DNA from: Blepharisma japonicum
Taxonomy: Eukaryota; Ciliophora; Heterotrichea; Heterotrichida; Blepharismidae
Direction of reading: 5' to 3'
Assembly (NCBI GenBank): GCA_949751835.1
Contig: CATKHK010000087.1
Location: 117,632 to 181,631 of the forward strand
DNA: 64,000 nt
This document shows, piece after piece, positions 1 through 9,282 of this stretch. Under the pieces are notes generated by a model. It ran no database searches, was not told where the DNA came from, and saw only the letters and a program-made list of their open reading frames with translations. The stretch's first letter is position 1; each line of letters starts with the position of its first letter. The translations under genes and the position numbers were made by a program.

Positions 1-1210
1 TAATCCTAACACCCCCAGTAACCCCATATATAAACTGTGGAGGAATTGCTTTTGGAAAGGGTTGGTCATCCCTTGCATCTGTGCCATGGCCAAGCCTTCC
101 ATGTCCATGATACCCTCATGTAAACACCTCTCCAGCTGATGAAATTCCCATAGAATGCCAAGGCCCTACAGCAACCTGTGTGATTTTTTTGCCTTCTAAA
201 AATCTAATCTGCAGCGGAATTAGCATAGTCCTGATTTCTTTTAAATCAAAAAGCCCAGTGACTCCGTAATTTCCAGCACCTCATGCAAAGACTTCTCCTT
301 GAACTGAAATAGAAAGGCTATGCCTGAACCCACAAGCGACCATATACATTCTTTTGCCTTGTAGTGCTGTTACAATACTTGGGATCTGAACATCAATTTC
401 TGAACCATGGCCTAGTCTCCCATATGACCCAGCTCCTCAACTGTAAATTTCTCCTAGATTCGAAACTGCTGCTGAGTGGCTGTCGCCTGCTGACACATAC
501 ATAATATTTTCTCTGAATAAAAATTCTATAGGTTTAGGAGTTGCCGTTCCTATAGTGTCTCCATGGCCTAAGCGGCCATGCCCTCCATTTCCTCAGCTAT
601 ATACTTTAAAATCTTTTGTAGTAATTAGCACATGTTTAGCGCCACAGGAAACACCAATAATAATAGTATCACTTAAGGCTTGGACAATTGTAGGTTTACT
701 ATAAGAATCTGTGCTGCCATGGCCTAAGTTTCCATATGTCCCGTTTCCTCATGTGTAAAGTCTTCCACTTTCTGTTATACAAGCTGCAAAATCACGGCCG
801 CAACTGACTCTGCAAGCTTTTTCAGGGAGTCTTATAAGGGTAGGCTCTCTTACTTCGCTGGGGAGCTCATCTATGTCGTCATTCCCAATGCCAACTTGGC
901 CCATATTATTTACGCCTCATCCTATTAGCTTTCCAGCCTCATTTTTGTCTTCTGGAAGCAGAGAAATCACCATTGTAAACTCAGCGCCACAGTCAATTTG
1001 GTTAGCAGAGCCTCCTATGCTTGCAATATCAATTTTCTTTGGTCTTCATACTGGCTCTGGGCCTGAATCTAATGCAAGTTTTCCGTTTTTATTGCAGCCC
1101 CACATAAAAATTTCTCCAGGATCATTAATAGCAGCTGAAAACTGATGCCCACAAGCAATCCTTTTTGGTGGTAAAAAATGTACATTTGAGCTGTCTGCAG
1201 TTGAAATCAT
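1..1210 (-). CDS. RCC1-repeat protein (3' end beyond left edge)
   Basis: The minus strand reads open for about 403 residues from ATG at 1210-1208, with TGA as Trp. It carries repeated RCC1 blades of the type 'VSCGRDFAACITESGRLYTW' followed by GNGTYGNLGHG, and again CGAKH..., SWGNGGHGRLGHG, and TWGYHGHGRLGHG near the window edge. At least five blades are visible, so a seven-bladed propeller is likely and the rest lies outside. Several of the diagnostic WG tryptophans are TGA. RCC1-like proteins range from Ran exchange factors to ubiquitin-ligase and ciliary (RPGR-type) scaffolds; nothing here decides which. The start lies 26 bp from the divergent neighbour's start. The fold call is firm, the function open. 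Confidence 0.85.
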
Positions 1211-1236
1211 TCAAATATAAGTTATTGCATTATAAA
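1211..1236. promoter_or_regulatory. 26-bp shared start region of two divergent genes
   Basis: The ATG of the RCC1-repeat gene (minus) and the ATG of the coiled-coil gene (plus) are separated by 26 bp of AT-rich DNA. Any promoter must sit here or inside the two coding regions. No motif is recognised. Confidence 0.4.
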
Positions 1237-3462
1237 ATGAAATCAACTTCAAATCATTCATCGTTTTCTGGATTCCCAGACACCAATATTGAGCTTGACC
1301 AAGTTATAAGAGAACATGGGATTGAGCTTGATAAACAATTTGAGACTCTGACACAGAGGACAAAAGCGTATACACAGGATGAAGTTCAGTCGTTGCATAA
1401 ACATTACAATGCAATTGTTGCACAAAATAAAGAAAAAGAGAAAAAAGTAAATGAGCTAGAAAGGCTAATCGAAAGGTTAAAACTGCCCAAAAAAGAGCCA
1501 AGCTTATTGATGCACTCACGACTAAGCTGATGCAACACTAACCCAGACTGAGCATTTTCAAATGTCGACGGCAAAGCTGAAGAAATAAGTGAGGAAACAG
1601 AAGATTTTGAAGCAAAATACCAAGAAGAGCTTATCTATACCAAAAACTTAACCTCAATGTGTCAAGAAGAAAGAGAAGCACTAAGCGTCTATAAAGAAAG
1701 AGCAAAAGAAGTCGAAAAACTAATCAACCAAATAATGAGCCAATATGAAAATGTTATGAGAGCTAAGCAGGTTGCAATAAGCTTTGAAACTCGAACAAAT
1801 GGAGAATTATCCAGATTTAATCAATTTTTGAAAGAAAAAAGAAATGAGTATTTGAGAAAAATGAAAAATAAAAACTATGAACTAAGTGTAATCGAAACTG
1901 AAATTAATGATATTATTGAAAGAATGGGGAAAAGGTCACTCATCCAAAAGGTAAATTTTAATTAGCAACAATTAAGCTTGACCCAACAAGTTTTTGCATT
2001 AGCAAAAGCAGAAAAAGAAGAAAATGAGAAATCAATGATAATGAAAGAGAAGTTAAAAGAAAAAATTGAAAACTATGAGCTATTATTTGGGCAGCTTTTA
2101 ATTAAATTAGGAATAGAAGGGGACAATTCTATGCTGAAGACTGAAACTGTCAGCGAAATAATTAGCAGATATAACCATTTGTTGTTTGTGGATGGGTCGT
2201 TATCTGAGAGATATTACCATTTGTCACAGTCTCACATTGTCAAGCTTGAGGAGTACCAAAACAATCTTAATGAGCTAAATCACTTTTTAGAAAATCTTCC
2301 ACCTGTAGAAAAAGAACAATTTTCAATTTTGGTGAAAAATTCAAGCAATAAAGGGATTAGTGATGACCTGATAATGGAAACTGAAAAAATGATTTTTAAG
2401 CTTTATATTCAGCTATTAAACACATCCACACAAGTATGCCAATTATTTAAACCAATAATACAAAATTCCGATGTCCCTCAGACTTTACAAAATATAGTTG
2501 AAATTTTTTCAGAAGCAGTGAATATATTTAATAAAGGATTTTTAGAAAAAAGAAAGCCAAGCCAAGAAGACAAAAGGAAACTTTCAGCCTTTTTTAAAAC
2601 TGAAGTAGAAATCGCTGACAAAACCATTGACCACTTTGTATCAAGCTTATCATTTGCTTCACTCTCCAAAGGAGAAATAAAAGAAACGTATATGAAATTA
2701 ATAGGAAATAAGCATGAAGCTGAAGCTTTTGTAAAGCTATTCCATTCATCACTTATATTAACACACTTTACTACAAAAGACTCATTACAAAGATTTTTAG
2801 AAACATCTAATAAGCCATTTGATAATTTGTCAGAGCTTCTATATTCATCTTTATCTATTTATCAATCACAATTTAGAGTTTTAAATTCCACACTTATGAG
2901 AATAATTACAGATTCCAGCAAATGCGAAAAAGAGATAAATGAACAAGTAAATAACCTTCAAAATGAAAATAAAATTTGTTTAAATACTACTAAAAAGCCA
3001 GCACTTTATCCTAAAAAAATGATCAGAAATAAAGAACAAAAATTTTCGAGACAAGAGGAATCTTTTAAGCTTTCTGATCTCCGGAATAACTCATTTTTAG
3101 ACGTCAGCAAAGAAAACGAAGAAGAAAAACCTTTAACAAGGCTTGAAGTTAAGCGGCCAAGTACAGTAGCTGCTAATAAAACTGCAAGAGTCACTAATAC
3201 AAGAGAAGAAAGGCTCCAGAACACCCTTAAAGAATTTTTAGAACTTGAGAGGAAAATAAAAAATCTAAGAATGAATGAAAACAAAGCCCAAAACTATAAA
3301 AGTGGAATCGCAGGGAAAATCCATGGGCCTTTAAGATCAGTTAGTTTACCTCATATTTCGTCAAGAGTTAAATCAGCGATTAATAGGGATAAAACTTCTT
3401 CAAGGCTCAAAAACCTGTTAGAAAGCACCCAGGGGTCATTTAAAACAGCTAATATATTGTAA
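1237..3462 (+). CDS. coiled-coil protein, one 15-nt intron
   Basis: A 736-residue protein is obtained by reading TGA as Trp (for example at 1528-1530) and removing a 15-nt intron at 1951-1965; both flanks are then in the same frame, and the gene ends in TAA. The N-terminal third is charged and heptad-rich (KEKEKKVNELERLIERLKL and similar) and predicted coiled coil. The middle is helical and Leu-rich; the basic C-terminus (KKPALYPKKMIRNKEQ..., SRVKSAINRDKTSSRLKNLL) has SR/KS-rich patches. No catalytic motif was recognised. The architecture resembles cytoskeletal or ciliary structural proteins, but that is inference. Start chosen at the first ATG downstream of the divergent gene. Confidence 0.75.
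1951..1965 (+). other. 15-nt intron
   Basis: The sequence GTAAATTTTAATTAG interrupts a coding frame in phase 0. Its terminal TAG would be an in-frame stop; removing the 15 nt joins two long open segments in one frame. The size and GTAA...TAG ends match the miniature introns known from heterotrich ciliates. Confidence 0.85.
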
Positions 3463-3506
3463 TAAAACGGCATTTATGTGGATAATCTTATCTATTCTTA
3501 ATAAAA

Positions 3507-5255
3507 ATGTTAGAACAATACGAAGAAGCAGGGTTTTCCCTATTGCAGAAAGCTGGATCTTTTAATATTTCCAAGCCGAATATTCATTATGATTTATATC
3601 TCAACCTTTATAATGAGTCTAAAGACCTAGTATCAACTTTTACGGGGATTGGCAATACAAATTCATATAATTCTTTTCTCAGTTCTTTATCAGATTCAGA
3701 AAAACCTTCTCAACTACAAATTGATTTTTCGCCTCAGCCAAATACCTCTTGTCCTATTTTATCAATATTTTCAATAGATGAAAAATTACAAAAAGAATTA
3801 GATTGAACGGAAAAACCTAATTTTTGCTTGATTTTTTGGGGAAGTTGATCAAATACATGCAAAAAATCACTAGAAGAAATAGAAGAGATTTTAGAAAAAA
3901 ATAAAGAAGCCTGGGACGATATAGAAATTATAGGAATTTGTCTTGATGATAGCGTTGAAAGTGTTCCAAAATTGAAAAATGTGAAAAATTACTGAGCAAA
4001 AGGATTTCAAGCAATCAGCGATCAAGGCCTTGAAATCAGCGAAATTCCTGCATGCCTATATATTAGAAATGGGGTTATTGTCGAAAAACGAGACCCTACA
4101 CAAAGTAGCTTTGAAAATGATATAAATTTTTTGAGGGAAGAAAAACCTTTGCAGTTAATTCCACATGAAGGATTAGAAATTAACACCTTATCTATTGTAG
4201 AAGAAAACGGAGAAAAGTCTAGTTTAAGCTTAGATTGGCCTGGATGGTATTATTTGGTTTTATTTTATGGATGTTCAGAATCAGACTCCTTCATTAGACA
4301 ATTAAGAGAAATTCGGGACGAGCATGCACGTTGGGAAGAAAAATTAAAACTTTTTGTTTTTTTTGAAGAGCCAATAGTATCTAATGAAAATTATTTTGAC
4401 TCATATTGCTTTGATGGAAATTCATTAGAAATTGTTAGTAAGCCAGGATTAGTCCTTTTATTGAATGAAGGAAAAATACTGTGAAAGGGAAATACACATA
4501 TAGAAAATATTGACTCTAAGCTTAAGTTTTGACTTGACCCAATACCACAGTTAACAAATTCAGCTTATGAACTATCAAAAACTCAAGTGAAAAATTATAT
4601 GGCGTCATGAAAAGAAAAATACCCACATGCTCCATCCCCAAATGTACTGTTTACATTTTCTAAAGGGATTTATTTGTCACATTCAACACCAGAAACCCAT
4701 TCAGTGACTCTGACAGGAAAATATTTGCAAAAATACAAACGTCCAATAGAAGAATTTTTCAATCATTTATCTAGCATCTTTCCAGGTGCTAAAAATTATG
4801 CCCGCTATGATCCTGCACACCCAGCAATTCAAAAAGGTATGTGCTGCTCATTTTGTAATGAAAATATGATAAAAGACCAGTTTTTATGTTCGCTTTGTGA
4901 GCCTAAAATTTATTTATGTCCAAATTGTGAAGGCCAAGGATTGCATGTCCATCCTTTATATATTTTGACTGAAAATTCATCAGAGCTTGACGAAATCAGA
5001 TGAGGGTATTGCAATGTTCTCATCAATGAAGATCAAGAAGGAGATTTACATAAAGGTGTTTGCTGTGATGGCAAATCTCCAGGCTGCTCTCAGGAAATAA
5101 GAGGGATAAGGTGAAAATGTGCTCACTGCCCTGATTATGACTTATGCAGTCCTTGCTACACATCCAATGATCCTCTCCATTTAGAAAACTCCTTATCAAA
5201 AGGCCACTATGCCTGACATATTATGATGAAAATTCCTTTAAAAATTATTTTATAA
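3507..5255 (+). CDS. nucleoredoxin-like protein with C-terminal zinc-binding (ZZ-type) domain
   Basis: 582 residues, interrupted by several TGA codons read as Trp. Residues about 100-235 look like a TlpA/nucleoredoxin-type thioredoxin fold ('FCLIFWGSWSNTCKKSLEEI', later 'EIPACLYI'); about 240-330 a second one ('WYYLVLFYGCSESDSF', then KPGLVLLLNEGKIL). The usual CxxC is degenerate in both: only the second Cys remains in the first (SNTC), only one Cys in the second (CSES). A Cys-rich segment follows around 447-480 (CCSFCNENMI...CSLC...CPNC). The C-terminus, about 512-575, has a ZZ-like pattern CCDGKSPGC...WKCAHCPDYDLCSPCY...H. Nucleoredoxins often pair Trx folds with a C-terminal Cys/His domain, so the family call is good; disulphide reductase activity is doubtful. 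Confidence 0.8.
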
Positions 5256-5290
5256 AATCATTCCTCTAAAATATAATAAATTCGTTTATA

Positions 5291-6067
5291 TTAACAAAGG
5301 ATAGGAACATCGCTCTTACGCTCCATTCCATCTGAAATCGGTTGATACTCTCCACCAAGCATATCACTAATTCTTTTACTTATAACAACTCTATTTGTCT
5401 GTGACCCATCTCTTCTCTGCATTTCATTTTTAAACTTAAAAGCGCTTTTGAATTTTCTTTTAGTTTTAGCAAAATGCTCAGGCGTTAATGGAGGGAGTTT
5501 TGGCATTTTTCTTAAAGATTTCACTATTTCTGGGGTGTCACTGCGGACGTAGTTTTGGGCTAACGGCTCTGGTGGGATTGATGGTGGGGACACTTCTCGG
5601 AGCTCAGGAGCTACAGCTTCTACAGCTGGGGTACGCACTCTTGAGCTTATTTGAAAATCAGTTCCAAAACTCTCTTTATCTGTACAGGATTGAATAGAAC
5701 TCGCGTCAAACGATATCATGCTGCCTTTTTCCTTGAAAAAATCAGCTGATAGCTCTGCATCACTTAATTCAAAAGAAGTTTTTATGAATAGCTCATGGCG
5801 GTGTCCACGGTCTGTTTCCTGGATTTTTTCACTGATATCTTCTATTGAAATTTGTGATAAATTTAAAGCACTTTCTTTGTCTTTGTTTTCATTGTCATTT
5901 TCGTTGGAAAGAGGCTGGCTTGATAGGTTAAAACTGATTCCATTTAAAATCGACATAGACTGGACTTCTCTGACAGCTTGAGTGTCTGAGTTATCGCTTT
6001 TTGCACAAAAAAAAATTTTTGCTAAAAATCCCTTTAATTGTGTGCAACAGTTTAATTTGTCTTTCAT
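5291..6067 (-). CDS. hypothetical low-complexity protein
   Basis: A 258-residue frame starting MKDKLNCCTQLKGFLAKIFFC and ending in TAA. The N-terminus has two adjacent cysteines and a short hydrophobic stretch, so lipidation or membrane association is possible. The rest is acidic, Ser-rich and probably disordered, with a proline-rich patch (ELREVSPPSIPPEPLAQ) and a basic region (KTKRKFKSAFKFKNEMQRRD). No family recognised. It lies convergent to the nucleoredoxin-like gene (35 bp) and tandem with the cyclin gene upstream of it on the same strand. Confidence 0.6.
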   Translation of the reverse strand: MKDKLNCCTQLKGFLAKIFFCAKSDNSDTQAVREVQSMSILNGISFNLSSQPLSNENDNENKDKESALNLSQISIEDISEKIQETDRGHRHELFIKTSFELSDAELSADFFKEKGSMISFDASSIQSCTDKESFGTDFQISSRVRTPAVEAVAPELREVSPPSIPPEPLAQNYVRSDTPEIVKSLRKMPKLPPLTPEHFAKTKRKFKSAFKFKNEMQRRDGSQTNRVVISKRISDMLGGEYQPISDGMERKSDVPILC

Positions 6068-6129
6068 AATAATTTTAGAAGAAATTAACTATAAAGATTT
6101 ATCAGAAAAATAGCTTTAGTTAGAGAGGA

Positions 6130-7017
6130 CTAAAGGAACTCAAAGAGAGGACGCCCTTCTTGGTGAAGAATTTTGAAGTTTAAATACTTCATTGGATTTT
6201 GATATTCAGGAAATTTGGCTTCAAACTCGTCAATGCCTACAAAGAACTTGTTCATCAAATCTTCAATTTCTGGGAACATCAGCTCTGAATCAGTCAAAAT
6301 ATCTCTTACTATGTTCATTCTTCTGATAGAATAAGCTGCCATAATAAAAGCTGCAATAGCTTGCTGTCTTGGAGTGTACTCTTGGGCATCATAATAAAAT
6401 TGTACAAGGTAAAGGATTAAAGTTGCGATGCCACTTATAAGGTTGTCTCTGTCATATCTATTTTTAAGACAGCCTACAGTATCGAGACAAGTCTGAATAT
6501 TTACTCTGAAAGACAAAACCTCCAAGATTTTGGCTTCCAAAGTTCTGATTTCTTCTTCGTTATAGTCTTTGAAGAGGATATTTTCATGAATGACCTTGAA
6601 TTGGAGAGGAGAAACTTCATCGAACTTAGATGCTATAAACAGACAAGTGACGCCAACTAAGTGAGCGTTGTCTTCAGTGTAGCCGCTAGTGAGCTTGAGG
6701 AAGGTATCTAAGAGTCTCACAGTTAAAAAAAATACATTGTCACTACAATCGAACGACGAAGTGACTTCAATAAGCCAATTGATAAGTCTGGTCCTTAGTC
6801 CAGTAGTTATCTCATGGTTCTTCAAAGACTCTTTCGTTGACAGTTCAGTTGAGTCTTTAAAATGTTTAAGCAGAATCTCTGGAAGTGTTGTATTATAAAA
6901 GTTAGGGTCTATTGATACCAAAACCAGTCTTCCATAGTTTCTCGGTTTCCTCACCTGAAGTAAAGGGAGGTTTTCCTTGTCTTGTTCATCGCTATTGTCA
7001 GAGTTAAATTCGCTCAT
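6130..7017 (-). CDS. mitotic (A/B-type) cyclin
   Basis: 295 residues ending in TAG. Residues about 60-190 are a cyclin N-terminal box: 'LRTRLINWLIEVTSSFDCSD' then LLDTFLKLTSGYTEDNAHLVGVTCLFIASKFDEVSPL, the RxxLxxWLxEV and LxGxxxLxIAxKxxE signatures of G2/M cyclins that bind Cdk1. The C-terminal box follows (YTPRQQAIAAFIMAAYSIRRM). The N-terminus is short (about 55 residues) and shows no obvious RxxL destruction box, though 'RPLFEFL' is at the extreme C-terminus. It is divergent from the acylated EF-hand-like gene. The family is clear; the exact cyclin class is not. Confidence 0.92.
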   Translation of the reverse strand: MSEFNSDNSDEQDKENLPLLQVRKPRNYGRLVLVSIDPNFYNTTLPEILLKHFKDSTELSTKESLKNHEITTGLRTRLINWLIEVTSSFDCSDNVFFLTVRLLDTFLKLTSGYTEDNAHLVGVTCLFIASKFDEVSPLQFKVIHENILFKDYNEEEIRTLEAKILEVLSFRVNIQTCLDTVGCLKNRYDRDNLISGIATLILYLVQFYYDAQEYTPRQQAIAAFIMAAYSIRRMNIVRDILTDSELMFPEIEDLMNKFFVGIDEFEAKFPEYQNPMKYLNFKILHQEGRPLFEFL

Positions 7018-7255
7018 ATCTTTATAAAAACACTGAAAATTTTTCGCTATTTATAGGCTGCGATATCCTAGGAGTGACATTAGCAAAGATTTGGCTAAAA
7101 TCCCTATTAGACATTGATAAATTATTTTCCAAAAGGTCTATAGAAAAATAATAAAATTGTTTTTAAATAATTTTTAACTATGAGAAATTTATTGGAATAG
7201 AGCTGGGATTGAATTTTGTGAGAGAATTAGTTTATATTAGGCTTTGTTGATAAAA
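7018..7255. promoter_or_regulatory. divergent intergenic region (cyclin / EF-hand-like gene)
   Basis: About 238 bp of AT-rich sequence between the cyclin ATG (minus) and the ATG at 7256 (plus), presumably holding both promoters. No recognisable element beyond AT-rich tracts. Confidence 0.3.
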
Positions 7256-7972
7256 ATGGGATGCTGTGTTAATAAAGGCGCAGACCATGGCATGAGCTTT
7301 GATAGAGGGTCATACTTAGCTGAAGAGCTATGCAGAGAAGAAAAAATCATCATAGAAAATGAAAAGCAGCTACAGTTTACACAAATTCAAAGCAAAGAAA
7401 TAATAAGGTCAATTAAGTCTGAAGGACTTGATAACACTTTAAGTTTAGCTCAACTAAAGAGAGCATTTATAGATATTAATATCCCTGAGAGCGCATTTAC
7501 AACTCCTGATACTCCTTTGAGGAATCTTTTAGCAAAAGTAACAAATGATAAAAAATTGTATGAGCAAAGAAAATTAGTTTTGGTAGGAATTTTGCTAGGA
7601 AAAGGCACTCCACAAGAAAAGTGCGAGTGGCTATTCAGACAATATGATGATGATGCTTCTAGCATGATGGATCAAAACGAAGTAAATCTGATGCTGAATG
7701 ACTTGATTGATGTAGCTGTAAACGTTCTTCCAAACGTTTCTAAAGGAGATGGAATTGGATTTTTAACAAAAGATGAGCTGGATGCATATCGAGATACTCT
7801 CTTAAGTGGAAAAGAAAAATTTATAGAAGAAATGATTAAATTGATTATGACTGATAGAGAAATCATGCATGTTGAATTGGCAGCAAAAATGGTTGATGCT
7901 TCAAATATACTAAATAAACTTTTATGGAGTTTTGGGATTAGGACATTATTGAAAAAGCATTCAATCCATTAG
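7256..7972 (+). CDS. N-terminally acylated EF-hand-like protein
   Basis: 238 residues. The ATG at 7256 gives MGCCVNKG, a strong consensus for N-myristoylation (Gly2) with adjacent palmitoylatable cysteines, so a membrane-bound protein is expected; this is why this start is preferred to upstream TTG codons. The middle contains a degenerate EF-hand-type loop, 'LFRQYDDDASSMMDQNEVNL', and a second weak one (NVSKGDGIGFLTKDELDAY). Ciliates have large families of such Ca2+ sensors. Ends in TAG. Calcium binding is uncertain because the loops are imperfect. Confidence 0.72.
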   Translation: MGCCVNKGADHGMSFDRGSYLAEELCREEKIIIENEKQLQFTQIQSKEIIRSIKSEGLDNTLSLAQLKRAFIDINIPESAFTTPDTPLRNLLAKVTNDKKLYEQRKLVLVGILLGKGTPQEKCEWLFRQYDDDASSMMDQNEVNLMLNDLIDVAVNVLPNVSKGDGIGFLTKDELDAYRDTLLSGKEKFIEEMIKLIMTDREIMHVELAAKMVDASNILNKLLWSFGIRTLLKKHSIH

Positions 7973-8173
7973 TTATTATGATGGGAAGTGCGAGATAAAG
8001 AATATAGTAAATATTATTAAGTTTAATATGTGACTAAGTCTTTAGATTTTTGAAGATAATGCATATTCTAAACTTTTATTTACTAGTAAATTTATAGAAT
8101 CAGTTTTACCTAATTAATAAGTAGAACAATAAAATTACACCTTAATGTAAATTATTAATTAAAAAAACAAAAA

Positions 8174-8956
8174 TTAATGCCGACTTCTTCTCACCTTATT
8201 CGTGAATATATCCCTCGGAAATCGCAAAATTTTCATAGGAGAATAATTTTCATTTTTAGGAAAATTTGATGTTTCTTTCATTAGATCTTCCACCTCATTC
8301 ATTCTGAATGTGAAAAGTAAATCTTCTTTTTTTGATGAATTAAAGTCAAATACCCTTGCTTTTGCTGCATTCGGTGACGATTTTTCACTTATCGATCCAG
8401 TTCTTTCATTTTTTATCATAGGAAATCTACTTCTAGAAATTCTTGGATAAAGGTGTTTATCAGCTTCTGAGTAGTTTTTTTGTTTTTTTATATTTTCTAT
8501 TGTTTGCTTTTGGTTGCTAATTTGCTTTTTTATTTCACTTTGCTCTTCTATAAGTTTTTTACATATATCGTTTAAATAGTGAATTCTTTTGTTAGGTGTT
8601 TGGTCACGAATTGCAGTATCATCAAAATTAAAATTTTTTAATAAAGAATTTTCGTGAGGGATAAGATGCTTATGGTCTATTTTATGTATCCCTCTATAAT
8701 TTTTCAAGTGAAGCCTCTCATCAAAACTCAAGTCGTGCATATTTGACGAAGGCGGATAATGATAATTTTCTGGAGATCCATCATCATGGCTTAGGTATAG
8801 TGGATTTATGAAGGATTCATCAACTAACTTGTTTTTAAGAGATTTTTGAATAATTTTAGAATTCCTTTTAGAAGGCGCTGAATGAGGGAAGGAGCAAGTT
8901 TCTTGGAACTGTGAGTCTTTTTTAGGCTTTGGAGTGATATTTAAGTGGTTTTTCAT
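8174..8956 (-). CDS. hypothetical basic protein
   Basis: A 260-residue frame from ATG at 8956 to TAA, beginning MKNHLNITPKPKKDSQFQ. It is Ser/Asn/Lys-rich and probably disordered, with a short predicted coiled coil around LIEEQSEIKKQISNQKQTI. Nothing recognisable by family. It is convergent with the acylated EF-hand-like gene (about 200 bp of AT-rich sequence) and divergent from the Nup98 gene (326 bp). Confidence 0.6.
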   Translation of the reverse strand: MKNHLNITPKPKKDSQFQETCSFPHSAPSKRNSKIIQKSLKNKLVDESFINPLYLSHDDGSPENYHYPPSSNMHDLSFDERLHLKNYRGIHKIDHKHLIPHENSLLKNFNFDDTAIRDQTPNKRIHYLNDICKKLIEEQSEIKKQISNQKQTIENIKKQKNYSEADKHLYPRISRSRFPMIKNERTGSISEKSSPNAAKARVFDFNSSKKEDLLFTFRMNEVEDLMKETSNFPKNENYSPMKILRFPRDIFTNKVRRSRH

Positions 8957-9282
8957 TATGATTAATTTATAATTTTAAAATCAAGTCTGAGCTCTGTAGG
9001 TTTGTGATATCATAAAAGAAATCAAAATGGTAAATATATAAATTCATGAATTTTTTATATCCTAAAAATATATATTTGTAACGTTAGTTATTAAGCAGAT
9101 ACATATTTAATAATCAAGTTTTTTAACAACAAATAATTTACTATAAATACCTAAATAAAATCCATTAAATTCTGTCTAACGGCAAATTCTTCTAGAAATA
9201 CCTAGCAATTTCTCTTGATTTTCTAGCTGAAATTGCTATTTATTTCCTATTTCTCTAATCTTCAAAAATTATTTTTAAATAA
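8957..9282. other. intergenic, 326 bp
   Basis: AT-rich spacer between a minus-strand hypothetical gene and the plus-strand Nup98 gene; presumably both promoters. No RNA gene or repeat seen. Confidence 0.4.

Noticed and set aside
873-1145. Plus-strand 90-residue frame at the left end
   Set aside because: It is antisense to the RCC1 repeats, whose conserved motifs make the minus strand the coding one.
4438-4452. A perfect 15-nt intron look-alike (GTAAGCCAGGATTAG) inside the nucleoredoxin-like gene
   Set aside because: Read as coding it gives SKPGLVLLLNEGKIL, the cis-Pro strand expected for a thioredoxin fold, so it is most likely exon.
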